This document shows, in pieces, positions 1-11,058 of a stretch of 64,000 nucleotides of DNA. The DNA comes from Hypericum androsaemum. Taxonomy: Eukaryota; Streptophyta; Magnoliopsida; Malpighiales; Hypericaceae. Positions within the stretch are counted from its first letter, which is position 1. Each line of letters opens with the position of its first letter. The notes beneath the pieces are model-generated. The model searched no databases. It saw nothing but the letters and a program-made list of their open reading frames with translations, and had not been told where the DNA came from. The translations under genes were made by a program, and so were the position numbers. Location of the stretch: positions 13,011,141 through 13,075,140 of the forward strand of contig OZ023198.1 in the NCBI GenBank assembly GCA_963995505.1. Reading direction: 5' to 3'.

Positions 1-19
1 TGGCGATCCCTTTGGAAAT

Positions 20-3000
20 TTATGGCCCGAATTTTGTGGTTTCTCTTTTGAGCGGATAACGTAAAAGTTTATCCCGGAAGGTTATAACGAGAATTATCCA
101 GAGGAAACCTATCATAGATATACTTGAGAAGAAATCTGGTCTGCGGCAATGTTGCAGCAATGTACATGTATTAATGCTCATCGATGCAAATCGTTCTTGA
201 TCCTGCCTCTGCCTGATGATTCAAAGGAAATAAAATTTCTTATACAGCCCCAAGCACCACATAATGGAAGGTACAGAAAGGAATTTGAAATACCAGGAAT
301 GATGAAGATATTCCTTCTTTTGTTATGGAGATCATAAGATATAAATGGAAATTAATTGCTTGGTTATGGAATTTGTAACTTAGTTCAGTATGGCATTCTT
401 GATCGATGAACATGCATCTTTATGTCAAAAAAGGAAGGTGGGCATGCATCTGGGTCAGAATTACCGCAAGAAATTTGTCAACGAGTTCCATATGGTTGAA
501 AGACGCCGGGTTCCACGACCTGACGAGCTGTTTCCTTGATCTCTGATCCTTTCATTAAAATTGCTTTTGGATCCATTTGGTTCTGTGAAAATCAGAAAAC
601 AAAATGTGAAAAGACCACAAGTATGATCGCTACGTTGCAGAACATTTGACAGGGCAAAACCATAATAGATGGATATTCACGACTATAATGGTAAATGATA
701 TGCATAAATATACGAGTGCTTCTGGAAGAACTTTAGCGAAAAGACAGTTCTATACTGAATTCAAAGACTTCTCTAAATACTCCTCAAAGAAGAGAAGGAA
801 ACATAAACAATTAAGGTCAAAAAAATACATGACGGGGAACAAAGATAATACCTGAGATACTAGAAAATGTGGCATTCCCTTCACTGTGAGACTTGAGTGA
901 AGCCAATTCCTTAATGAGAGCTCGTTCCTTCTCACTGCCATGTTTATCATAGTATTTAAGTTGGAAAGATACCGACACCGGCACATAAAAACAAAATTGC
1001 ATCAAACAGAAACTCTTTAAGTCATAAGAACGAACTCCAATGATTGACCTAGAGCTGTTCAGTGAGAAGAGAATGCATTGACTGCTACGTCAGAGATTAT
1101 GCATGGAATGTCATGAAACGTGTGCGGGCAGCTTGTGATTTGATTCCCGGTGTCTCCTTTGGGATGCTTATGGTGTTGGATTAGGTTGTTGTATGAAGAG
1201 AAGGGGGTGATGGCAGGGAAAAGAGGAAAAAGAAAGCAAAGGTACATAGAAGACATTCGAGGAAATGCAAGACAAGGATGCCTTTTATTTTGTCTCTGGT
1301 GTTGCCTATGGGTGTTTAGTGTTCAAATCTGGAGGGGTTGGTTGGCTTTGGGTTTGGCTCAATCACATAAGAACGAAAAGACAAAAGAAAAGAGGTGTGG
1401 ACGGTAAGTGGTTTCATGAAATGTGCAAGTTTCTGCATTGCAATTTTTAGCTTACATGTGCACCAGTGGCGCATGTATGCTACTATAATGATTCTAGAAT
1501 GCTTCACATAAAATTAACTTGGAGATATTGGAGTCAAGTTTTCCCTAAGAGATTTAACATATAAATCTTCATTTGACACCAATGAGGACAATTTGAATGA
1601 GAAGCTTAGTATTAAAAGGAATAGTTGAAAGATGGTACAGTACTTTGAAGGGGTAGAGATGCTGACCTGATGGTTTTTGGGATCTGAACATTCACAATGA
1701 AGTGGTGGTCACCTCGAACAGCAGGACGATTGATATCGGGAACACCCATATTTTTCAATTTTACTACGTCCCCAGGTTGAATCCCCGAAGGTACATGAAG
1801 CTCCTTTATTCCAAAAATTGTCTCCACCTAGCATTAATTTAGATGATCAATTGAACAAATCTTTCTCAAGAATAACAGGGGTATAAGCTCTAAAGACATG
1901 ATGAAGTAGCGACCCTGAATTCATCCTGTTCTTCAAAAAATGAAATAACATGCAAAAGACTTGCAAGAACAAATATCAAACATCATTCCAGTTGACAGAT
2001 GCAAGATAAAGAAAAAGAACACATTCCAAAGTAGATCCTTTGCATCAATGTTTAGAGAATAGAATAGAATCTGGAAGCCAGTCCACATCTGGAACACAAG
2101 CGCCTGATGTAGTTACCTTCAAGACTGCCCCCAATATTGCTTCCGTATAATCAACAGAGACCTTCGAATACAAGTTGAGACCTTCTCTTTTAATCCCTTG
2201 CTTTTCATTTACGTGGAGAACAATAAAGAGATCTCCAAAAACGCCCCTGGAAAAAGGTTATATAAAGCAGGACAAGTTAACTGATGTGTTGTACACAAAA
2301 TGCAAGAATAAAGTTTTGAGAACTCAAGTTTACACGGGAGCCATGGAATTACAATTTGTACCAGCTGAATCCAAAAAATTATGCACTTCTCTAGGAAAAA
2401 AAACTCAAGGACAGTTAATGGGGCAGACATGCAGCCTAACAACTCATTTTTTATGTCTAACGATTTCAAATGTCCCACTCATGCTGAGAAAGTTGATCCT
2501 AGCCTGGATAAGTGTGCCTTTGACACTGACCAATATCAATGCACATTTATATACTAGTGAGAACTTAAAAGTTTCAGAGTGGACAACAGACCACAACCAA
2601 ACGATACATCGAAGTAATCAAAATATACATGAGACGGTACCCTAGGAAGTAGTAACAAAATGAAAAAGAAATTGTTTGATGACAACCTATCTGTATCAAA
2701 ATTGCCCTCTCCTGGAATTTTCATAGCAGCCCCATCAGAAACACCAGGCGGAATCACCACTTTCATACTCCTTTTTGACTTGATTTTGCCACTACCTCGA
2801 CATTTAGGACAACTTTCTGTAATTATCTTCCCATTGCCACCACACTTTGAGCACATCGACACCTAGAAGTTAAAGGAGATGCATCACTTTTGCATCTAAC
2901 AGAATAGAAAGAAGATAAAGTACTCCCAGCTTACACACACAAGGAACAAATAAATGCTCGTGGAACCTACAAGGATGGACAATTTTGAAGATATCTATTT

Positions 3001-4448
3001 ACCTGGCGCATCACTTTTGCATCTAACAGAATAGAAAGAAGATAAAGTACTCCCAGCTTACACACACAAGGAACAAATAAATGCTCGTGGAACCTACAAG
3101 AATGGACAATTTTGAAGATATCTATTTACCTGGGACATGATTCCAAATGGTGTTCTCTGAGACTGCATTGTAGCTCCTTTACCGCCACAAGCACTACACG
3201 ACTCAATGCAACTTCTGGATTTAGCACCCGTCCCGTTGCAGCTTTCACATGCATTAGCACTAGTAATTTCAATCTCCCTTTGTCCTCCTAGAACAGATTC
3301 TTCAAAGCTCAAACTCAGGTCGTACCTCAAAAAAGAACACCAATTTATTGAGAGAACAAGATAACTCATTTTCTGGTCTTTATCGCATTAGCAAAAAACA
3401 AGGACATCAACCTTACCAACTAGGTTTCCTATCGTCAACATGAAGGAGATAGATCACAAAGTTAATTCAATAAAACACTACAAAACCTCTTATAGTTATC
3501 TCATTGATAAACATTACGAAAAAGGTGATTATAAAACGATTGGCATTACTGTATATCAAGTTCTTGGCGTTTCGTTTGCCCAAATCCGAAGCCACTGCCG
3601 CCATCTCCAAAACCTCCCCCGAAAAAACTGTCCGAATTACTAAAGAATGCACTGTACATTTCAAAAGGATCTACCTGAAAAAGTGGCAGGCATTACATAA
3701 GGATCGTGGAAGCAGGAGAACCAAACTCGTATTACGACATACTCGAAAGAGCAACCACCGAAAATGAAAACCATAAACCTTACCCCGTGCGATCCACTGC
3801 CCGGAGCATCATATCCACCCTGTAATCCATCCTCCCCAAAGCGGTCATACAAGGACCGCTTCTCTGCATCTGATAAAACCTACACGAAAGCCTCATCAAC
3901 ACTAACCGAAACAGTTACAGTCGGAACTCGGATGTACTAACATCCGAGTACAACTCAGCACACAACTCAACCAAAACCTAAACGCAGGTTGCCGTACAAA
4001 GCAAAATCTAAGCTCCACCGCGCCTTACAATCGGAACTAAGACACCGGCAACTCGTAAAGATAACAGTAAAAAAACAGCGAAGCATTGTTACCTCATAGG
4101 CAGCGCTTATCTCCTTGAACTTCTCCTCCGCCCCTGCCTCCTTGCTTGAGTCCGGATGATACTGCCACGAAACGACGCCGTTACAGACGGTGTTTTCAAG
4201 CACGTGGCCTAACAGAGAGATAGATATAGAGAGAGAAAGGAGGGGACCTTGCGAGCGAGTTTCCGGTAGGCGGACTTGATCTCCGGCAAGGAGGCCTCCC
4301 GGCTGACGTTCAGAGTGGAGTAGTGATCGCCGGAACGGGCTCTAGCCGCCACCCGGAGGCGGCGGCGGCAGGAGGAGAGGGAGAGGTTGAGTTTGGGGAA
4401 AGCGGGGGCCAGGCGAGCCGGGAAGGGCGCGGCGGTTACTACTGGCAT
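20..4448 (-). CDS. Plastid type I DnaJ chaperone (DJA5/DJA6-like), copy 1, intact
   Basis: J-domain co-chaperone for plastid Hsp70; Arabidopsis DJA5/DJA6 of this family are linked to chloroplast iron-sulfur cluster assembly (family knowledge). Eleven exons read in frame for 491 codons plus stop: 4448-4248, 4161-4093, 3879-3784, 3674-3550, 3325-3130, 2862-2687, 2246-2117, 1827-1667, 934-852, 582-465, 140-20. The N-terminus is Ser/Arg-rich and looks like a transit peptide. The J domain begins at about residue 40 (DHYSTLNVS) and has HPD in [11 protein letters not shown]. All four zinc-finger repeats are present: CESCNGTG, CSACGGKG, CSKCGGNG, CPKCRGSG. The substrate-binding C-terminal domains follow. 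The last exon encodes a short hydrophobic stretch (SMIGFLWIILVITF) before the stop. A donor site just after the stop in all copies suggests a 3' UTR intron. This is the only intact copy of the three. Confidence 0.93.
2881..3130. repeat. 127-bp tandem duplication inside DnaJ-1 intron 5
   Basis: The stretch starting at 2881 (GCATCACTTTTGCATC) is repeated almost unchanged from 3008. Each copy ends with the exon-5 splice donor context (minus strand CCAG/GTAAATAG). Blocks 2 and 3 have a single copy. The upstream duplicate gives a second identical donor in the intron. Confidence 0.9.
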
Positions 4449-5636
4449 TATGCTTTGGAGAGCGATAAAATCATATTTTTCCCTTTATTTTCTTTAGTTA
4501 ATTGGGCGTTAGAGGATAGGAGGAGGGGGGAGAGGCAAACGAGGTCGGTGATTACACTGAGCTCCGAGCAGCCGAGGGGATTTTGGCTGTGGTTAACGGT
4601 AGCCAAAGGGTTTTTTTTTGGGTGATCGGCTGTTTGTTGGATTTCTTGCTTGAAAAAAATCTCTCTTTTTAGAGGCTATTCTCGTTTTTTTTTTTATATC
4701 TGTAATACTTTAAATTTAATGGACAGTTGGTACTTGGTTGGGCAGTTGGATTTTAAACAACATATTTTTACAATCAACATCGGATGTTAAACCTGGTTGT
4801 TTTTTTTAGAATATATTAAACCTGATTGCTTGATTATCCTAAATGCAACCCATGTTTTAACCGGTGGGCTAATCCTCAGCAACTTCGTTTTCTATGAGTA
4901 ATTGCTAGCACTGATTCTAAAAATTAAACTAGTGTTGCACACATATTATCTTTTTTAATTAAAATAAATTATGTTAGAATATTTATATCTAACCCAAAAT
5001 TTTAAGGTAATAATTTAGTAAAATTTTCAATTCTTATAAACTATTTCACCATTCTTGCACTAAACAAAGTAGGATTTTCAATACACCTCGTGACCCATTG
5101 GGCCGAATATTGTACATGCTTTGATTTCACCAACATACGAAAAATGGGGGTCGTGCACTCTGATAACATGTTAGAGTCTACATACCTAACCTAAAATCCT
5201 AAGATAATAAATTTACCAAATTTTTTTTAAAGTAACAAGTTAGTGAATTTTTAATTATAAATTAGCTCAATATTCTTGCACTAAGCAATATTGAATTATA
5301 ATTAATGTATAATGTGGACTTTAACATTTTTTTATTTGTTATTCGATTAATTTATATTTGAACTAGAGGTAACATTTAAATTGTGATAAAATTCTCACAA
5401 CAAATATTTAATACTGTTGCATTCTCAAAAAGTCAAATTAGAGATTTTTTTTATTAAGTTAGAATGTTAAAAAAATAATTACCCATTGAATTTTTCACCG
5501 ATTAGCGCTGTTGCCGTTTAATTATCTAAAAACTTTTAATAAATTATTAGCCTTATTTATTCTTTTTGAAAGGTTTAACCTTATTTATTCTAAACAATCG
5601 GCCGTATATCCATTACTAGTCTTGGATCAGTAATTA
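4449..5636. other. AT-rich spacer upstream of DnaJ-1
   Basis: No coding potential seen. It holds the DnaJ-1 promoter side and AT-rich spacer. From about 4850 it is homologous to about 27880-28817 in block 2 and about 44260-45150 in block 3, with many small indels. No element ends were recognised. Confidence 0.6.
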
Positions 5637-5641
5637 GTTTC

Positions 5642-6228
5642 TGTTGGAGCGGAAAATTAATTTGCGGATCTGCTGAACCTATTTTGGTAAAAAAGTTGTA
5701 GTTTTCGGGTCAAGTATCGAATTGAGGTGATTCCAAAAGTCACAGAAAGAAAAGACATAGATCTACAACTTTATAGTTTATGACTTTTTCAAATTCTGCA
5801 CAGAAGGGGGCGAAAATTGGGTTACAAGTTTTGGCAGTTTGTATTTTTCTTATTAGGCCGGGGCTGTGTTGGGTTTTCCTATATTGAACACGGCCTAGGA
5901 TTTTTGTACTATGCTGAGGCTAAATTTTCTATATAATGAGATCTGAGGCATAGGAGAAAGACACCCATAAATCAAACACAAAACTATTAGCTTCATAGCT
6001 TTTATAGTAGCTTTTATCTTATGTAGCTTCGTAGCCTTTATCTTTCATGTTTTACATATTTTTCTCCTTTCCCTATCAATAAACATCTTTCCTCCCCCAC
6101 TCTCTTTCTTCTCTCTTCTCAACCCTTATTTCATCTTTTCTCCCTTTCGTTTGAATCGCTCTTGGGACGACCATTCCGGACCCGTTCTTAAGATCGTTTC
6201 CGACGTTCTACCACAATTTATCGCAATA
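5642..6228 (+). repeat. 5' LTR of the element
   Basis: 587 bp starting TGTTGGAGC and ending TCGCAATA, where the 3' LTR has TCGCAACA. It contains a TATA-like run (CTATATAATGAG, near 5930) and a pyrimidine-rich downstream half. The sequence just inside (TTAGCACGCTCGGTGGGAC, about 6235) lies where the primer binding site is expected. Confidence 0.88.
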
Positions 6229-6757
6229 TTATTTTTAGCACGCTCGGTGGGACTAATGAGGGCATCTGAGAAGAGTGATTATTGCGTCCAATCACAGGAG
6301 TTTCCACATATGGCTTCCAGTCCTTCCTCAAAAGGGACGAAACCGGTCAAAAGTTTTGCTGAAAGAAGACATCAAGTAAGGTCAATCAGCTTTAGAGGGC
6401 ATTTTGGCCCTCTTCTGAGCCGAATCTGAAGAAATTTTCTTTAAGAAAATTGAAGGTCGTTGTTCTCTCTTTCTGTGGACACTAAGAACGCCAAAATCGA
6501 AGTTGTACCAGGAAGATACCGTCAAAATATTACAGACTGGTAGATCTGTTAGTTGATTACAAATTCAGTCAAATTTGGAGGGAATTTTGGTCTTTTTTCC
6601 TGCAGAAATAGGGGTCGATTATTTCAAATAAAATTGAAGATCTATCTCTTAGCTTTCTAAGGACATCAAGATTACCACAATCAGAGTTCGGACGAAGAAG
6701 TTACAACTATATTACTGAAGACTGGTCATTCTGTAAGTTGGTTCCAAAATTTCTAAT

Positions 6758-7495
6758 TTGTCTTGTCCGACCATGACCACCTACGAGGAATCTATCGTGA
6801 GGGCAAAAGCTCGTTTTGCTGAATCCATGGCTGACCTCTTAGCAATGTGTGAAAAAATAAATGAGATGTCCAAGAATTGGGTTACAACGGCAACCGAGGA
6901 AATCCCAAATGGCATGACAAATACGAAAGGCATCTTAAGGCCTTCGTCGGCTAAAAGAATCTTTGGGCCTTCACTAGCAAAGAGAATTTTGGGGCCTCCG
7001 CCGAGTCATCTATTACAGAGATCTGAGTCACACTTCATTCCAGGCGCGGTGAGTCACTTTTGCTTGCCCAATTATGTCTCAACTCAACAACGAGACACTA
7101 GAGGGCAAGTCTGTCCTCGAAATATCAGTGAGAATTCCACCTCACCCGGGGGGCAAGCCTGTCCTTGGAATATCACTGAGAATCCTATCTCACCCGGGGG
7201 GTATGAAGAGAGTTGCAATGGTGCATTCGAAGCTCCCACATTAACCAAAATTGTCTCGGCCAGGGGGCAACACATGCACTTGGCAGAGACGATAAATGAT
7301 GATAAAATCAAGTCTCCAACTTCTCAACCAAGCAAGAGTATGGTGAAGCAACAACCTAACATACCGGTTCAACCTCAGCCGTTAAAGCATCCTCAAGTCA
7401 CATGCCGCTTCGGTGGGTGCATACGTGTGGAAAAGGATGTAAGAACAAGGTTAAAATTAGCTGGCAACAGCAAGAGTCAGCCTGAGTACGCATGA
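6758..7495 (+). CDS. Unrecognised ORF of the non-autonomous LTR element
   Basis: A 245-codon reading frame in the interior of the LTR element, on the same strand. The N-terminal 50 residues look helical and charged (EESIVRAKARFAESMADL). The middle has imperfect short repeats of type GQxCPxNIxENxxSPG (codons about 120-150). The C-terminus is basic. No CCHC knuckle, protease or polymerase motif is visible. A further frame at 7508-7786, rich in Lys/Arg, lies just downstream and may be a continuation after a frameshift or stop. It could be a degenerate gag; no function is assigned. Confidence 0.5.
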   Translation: MSCPTMTTYEESIVRAKARFAESMADLLAMCEKINEMSKNWVTTATEEIPNGMTNTKGILRPSSAKRIFGPSLAKRILGPPPSHLLQRSESHFIPGAVSHFCLPNYVSTQQRDTRGQVCPRNISENSTSPGGQACPWNITENPISPGGYEESCNGAFEAPTLTKIVSARGQHMHLAETINDDKIKSPTSQPSKSMVKQQPNIPVQPQPLKHPQVTCRFGGCIRVEKDVRTRLKLAGNSKSQPEYA

Positions 7496-8108
7496 GTTAA
7501 GAGGGACATGGTCACTCGAATAGCAATCGAGCAAGGAGTTCTCCAGAGAAAGAAGCCCTTCAAGGTTTGGGTGCCCAATGAAGAACTTTTGCAGTCCAAA
7601 AAAGAGCCGTGTGAGACACGACCCACAAGGAGTGATCGGCCTACAAGGTCTCCAAGTTATCACACAAAGTATGTGCGTAAGGAGATGCTAAAAAAGCCAA
7701 ACCCACACTCAGGGGGCAAGTGTCCGAAGTCTCATCGACCGACTCTCACAAAGACTCAACGAAGAAGGTTGGAACAGAAAATCTAGAAACAAAGACAAAT
7801 GCTTAGGGATCTTCAAAAATAGTTATATGATCATTCCAATGAAGCACAAATGACTCCTACTCAGCCGCAAAAGTATGTTATTGAAGCACGGAAGGCTCCT
7901 ACCTTGCCGCGAAAGTCTATTATTGAATAGGTGATCATCTGCATGCTAACGACAGCTAGGTCTCGACTATTTGATGGTACATTTTTCATATATTTACGGT
8001 CTTTCCTTAGCTGGTTATGTGTAGAGTGAAATTAATTTTTCGCATGTTGAAAGGCGGATTCACGTCAACATTTTTCCTAGCGTCAAAATATTGACGTGTG
8101 GGAGGCAT

Positions 8109-8681
8109 TGTTGGAGCGGAAAATTAATTTGCGAATCTACTGAACCTATTTTGGTAAAATGGTCGTAACTTTCGGGTCAAGTATCGGATTGAGGTGATTC
8201 CAAAAGTCACAGAAAGAGAAGACAGAGATTTACAACTTTATAGTTTATGATTTTTTCAAATTTGGTATAGAAGGGAGCAAAAATTGGGTTATAAGTTTTG
8301 ACAGTTTGTATTTTCCTTATTAGGCCGGGGCTATATTGGATTTTCCTATATTGAACACGGCCTAGGGTTTTTGTATTGTGCTGAGACTAGCTTTTCTATA
8401 TAATGAGATCTGAGGCATAGGAGAAAGACACCCATAAACCAAACAACAAACTATTAGCTTCATAACTTTTATCTTATGTAGCTTCGTAGCCTTTATCTTT
8501 CATGTTTTACATTTATTCTCTTTTTCCTATCAATAAACATCTTTCCTCCCCAGTCTCTTTCTTCTCTCTTCTCAACCCTTATTTCATCTTTTTTTCCTTT
8601 CGTTTGAATCGCTCTTGGGACGACCACTCCGGACCTATTCTTAAGATCGTTTTCGACGTTCTACCACAATTTATCGCAACA
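8109..8681 (+). repeat. 3' LTR of the element
   Basis: 573 bp starting TGTTGGAGC and ending TCGCAACA, directly followed by the target duplication GTTTC. It is colinear with the 5' LTR except for small indels. The segment just upstream (GTGTGGGAGGCAT) is the likely polypurine tract. Confidence 0.9.
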
Positions 8682-8963
8682 GTTTCTTGTTTCAATCGAT
8701 CTTATACTACGAAACCTTTCTAATAACGCAATGCAAACTTTTTTGTAATTTACTCTGTGTCATGTGCCTATTTAATTATATCCTTCCATTTAATTGTTTA
8801 CCTCATTTCGTTACTATTATCCCCACCCAATTTTCAATTTATTTCCTTCAAATTTTATCTCCTTTACTTTTAGTAAGCTAAACGTGGACTGATACAATCA
8901 TACAACAAAGCGTAACGCGACCCTATAAGCCAAACAAAACAGAACAAAAGTCTATAATATAGT

Positions 8964-9215
8964 TGTAACGCCCCGTGATCTGACCGACTATCTCCACAGA
9001 CCAACACAGGTCTTTTCCAGCATGTTTTGCACGCATTCCAGAAAAATTTCCAATAGGTCACCCATCCTGATCCTACTCTCGGCCAAACGCGTTTAACCTT
9101 GGAGTTCTTTCAGGATGTGTGCCAGAAAAGAAAGTGCACATTGTTGATATGGATAATACCAATCAAATCACTTAAGGCATTTCAGATAGTACATATCATT
9201 TACGGGGGTATCACA
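8964..9215. mobile_element. Cassandra-like solo LTR containing 5S rRNA-derived sequence, TSD ATAGT
   Basis: A 252-bp segment beginning TGTAACGCCCC and ending GGTATCACA. It is flanked by ATAGT on both sides (8959-8963 and 9216-9220). The minus strand contains a degenerate 5S rRNA core: GAGAGTAG followed by AGGATGGGTGACC, with AGAACTCC and GGTTAA upstream, the region of the internal Pol III promoter. 5S-bearing LTRs are the hallmark of Cassandra TRIM elements. The empty site is seen in block 3 near 45920. It is a solo LTR, since no second LTR or interior is present. Confidence 0.85.
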
Positions 9216-9220
9216 ATAGT

Positions 9221-9532
9221 TATATAGTGCAATATAAGCCAAACGAAAATCAACTAGCACCATAAAGTTGTTCTAATTTAGCAAAAATAAATTTATTTTT
9301 GAGTCTTTAAAAACGTAAGTAAGAGTGTTAAATATTTGTTGTTGAGAAAATTTTGTCATATTTTTTTAAATTTAAACTTGAATTAGACGGTGAAAAAAAT
9401 ATGTAAGCCAAAACAAAACAAGCGTTTATAAGCGTAGGATCTAGCTCTTCCTTGCTGTTGGCGCAATGGCAATTCCCTGCTTTAATTAAGAAGGAATCTC
9501 TGGTTAGATAAAGCTAGTTAGCATAATTAACA
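9221..9532. other. AT-rich spacer shared with block 3
   Basis: Homologous to about 45930-46240 in block 3, with many small differences. No gene or element ends seen. Confidence 0.6.
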
Positions 9533-9823
9533 CTAGCAAATACGCACGCGCGATGCGAGTGTTGTTCTGTTTCATAACCCAAAAAGTATATCGTTTATTG
9601 ATTTTCTTTTTTAATCTGTACATGAATAAGATGCTCTCTGGCATATTTAATTATACTATTTTTTTTAATTTACCTAAGATGCTATAAGAACTTCTTCGTA
9701 CATGGTAAATGCTCTAATTTTATCTGCAACATCACCTCTCTTGACTAAACTATGAAACACCTCTTGAAAGGGCAACGTACAACCGCCCATGACTGAAGAC
9801 ATACTCAGGCAGATAAATACCGG
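9533..9823 (-). mobile_element. Helitron 3' end with PIF1-type helicase tail (fragment)
   Basis: Read on the minus strand, the segment 9823-9750 encodes TGIYLPEYVFSHGRLYVALS followed by RGVS and a stop. This is the conserved C-terminal motif of Helitron PIF1-like helicases. About 210 bp further on, the same strand has a GC-rich palindrome (CGCATCGCGCGTGCG) closely followed by ATTTGCTAG, which fits a Helitron 3' terminus (hairpin plus CTRR) ending at 9533, next to a host T. Block 3 lacks this sequence. The helicase is only a remnant and no Rep motif was seen. The other end was not located. Confidence 0.7.
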
Positions 9824-9903
9824 TGTCCACGACCATGCCAGCAACGTCCTTGTCATCTGCCAGTTAGTTTGCTCTGTCGTCAAGCAACGCTGGCGGCTCG
9901 GGC

Positions 9904-10264
9904 GTGGACTTCAGCTCGCCGTTCATCACCATGGTTATCGTTATGGCGGTAGCCTTCCTACTGATCACCTACTCCCACCTCCTTTTCTGCCACCTTTCCC
10001 GCCACCTCATCCTCCTCATCTGTTGGTTCGGCCGGTGGTGGCACTGTCTTCGGCACCGCAGGTTCCAGCTGCAGTCCTACTACATCACGTTCTCCAACCT
10101 GGACTCGCCTCTCCTCTAGTTTGACTATTCCTTTCCCGACGGGGAGCTGACTTCCACGTGTACTCCCCTACGGGCTCGATGACTCTGTCATCAAGACGAT
10201 CCCTCTCTCCCTATACAATTCATCGTCGAACGACGCCGTTTGCGAGATTGCACTGTGTGCTTGA
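9904..10264 (+). pseudogene. RING-H2 (ATL-like) gene fragment, truncated before the RING
   Basis: The frame from 9904 reads MDFSSPFITMVIVMAVAF and continues with a hydrophobic segment, a basic region and YYITFSNLDSPLL, then stops. In another frame just downstream (about 10165-10260) there is YGLDDSVIKTIPLSLY, which resembles the linker before the RING-H2 domain in ATL ubiquitin ligases. The RING cysteines themselves are absent. Taken together this looks like a captured and frameshifted 5' part of an ATL gene, lying beside the Helitron helicase remnant and in opposite orientation. Family assignment is from recalled ATL features and is moderate. Confidence 0.45.
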
Positions 10265-10450
10265 CATATTTTGCATTTAAGCCGTGTAGTTTAAAATTTT
10301 ATATTTAGACCCTCCATTTTTTTTCGGACACGTCTCAATCCCAGGCAGCCTGGGCAGCTGCCCGACTATTTGGCTATCCACATTGGCTCCACATTTCTCA
10401 AAACGACATCGTTCGACATCCTACATGGACAGCCCATTGTATAAGTAGTA
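10265..10450. repeat. Dispersed repeat with CAGCTGCCCG core, copy 1
   Basis: Contains the run TTTAAAATTTTATATTTAGA followed by GGGCAGCTGCCCG, and later CATGGACAGCCCATTGTATA. The same string of landmarks occurs in reverse orientation at about 63690-63880. No terminal repeats or coding content were recognised. Confidence 0.7.
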
Positions 10451-11050
10451 GCTGATGTGACATGTATGGTAAATTACTAAATCCATCATTGTTCTATTTA
10501 TATTTTTTCAAAAACTATTTATATGCAAGCTTATTCTTCCATCTGCATGCTCATTGAGCATGCAAAAATCAATTAAATGCTATATATAATCTGCAAATGT
10601 TATATATAATCTGCAAGCTCATTTTTTCTCTCCACTAAAATTCTCACACCCAATCTGACCTTCAAAATCCTAAATCCCCAATTCTCCTCCCCCCTTCTCC
10701 CCCTCTTCTTCTTCCCCGTCCCAATTGGCTCGCACTGTCGCCCTCCTCGCCGTCGTCTCAATCAGTGCCTCCCGTGATGAAAGCCAGAGGCTTTTGGACC
10801 AAACCGCCACCGGGAAAAGCGATCTTCACTCGATTTGGGAGAGATCCAGTGGCCCGAGATGTGTGAGGGAACCCTGTTTTATTTTTTGGGAATTTGAGAG
10901 GAAGTTGAGAGCCGTAGAGATGCCTGCTGAAAAAATAGATGTATATATTTGTAAATTTCTAGTCTGAACGTACTCTTTTTACAATTTAAATGTTAACCGT
11001 ATAATACAACACTCGTGCACGTATAATATACGGTCGTTTGGACCGGTGAT
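10451..11050. other. Non-coding, unassigned insertion sequence
   Basis: Part of the stretch (about 9533-12740) that has no counterpart in block 3. It includes short direct repeats of TATATATAATCTGCAA near 10580-10615, and a C/T-rich stretch followed by an ORF-like segment (10725-10967) that I do not recognise. It may be captured sequence belonging to the Helitron. Confidence 0.4.
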
Positions 11051-11058
11051 AGTATAAT

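Larger units (their letters stand above)
5642..8681 (+). mobile_element. Non-autonomous LTR retrotransposon, complete, TSD GTTTC
   Basis: Two long terminal repeats, 5642-6228 and 8109-8681, begin TGTTGGAGCGG and end TCGCAATA and TCGCAACA respectively. They are flanked by the 5-bp target duplication GTTTC (5637-5641 and 8682-8686). The uninterrupted target, with one GTTTC, can be read in block 3 at about 45641-45660. The interior is about 1.9 kb and carries a gag-like or unknown ORF, but no reverse transcriptase, integrase or protease was found. It is therefore a small non-autonomous element that needs a helper. The two LTRs differ by several substitutions and small indels, so the insertion is not brand new. 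Confidence 0.93.

Noticed and set aside
8990..9130. A 5S rRNA gene
   Set aside because: Only a degenerate core is present, lying inside a unit with TG/CA ends and a 5-bp target duplication. This fits a 5S-bearing LTR, not a 5S gene.
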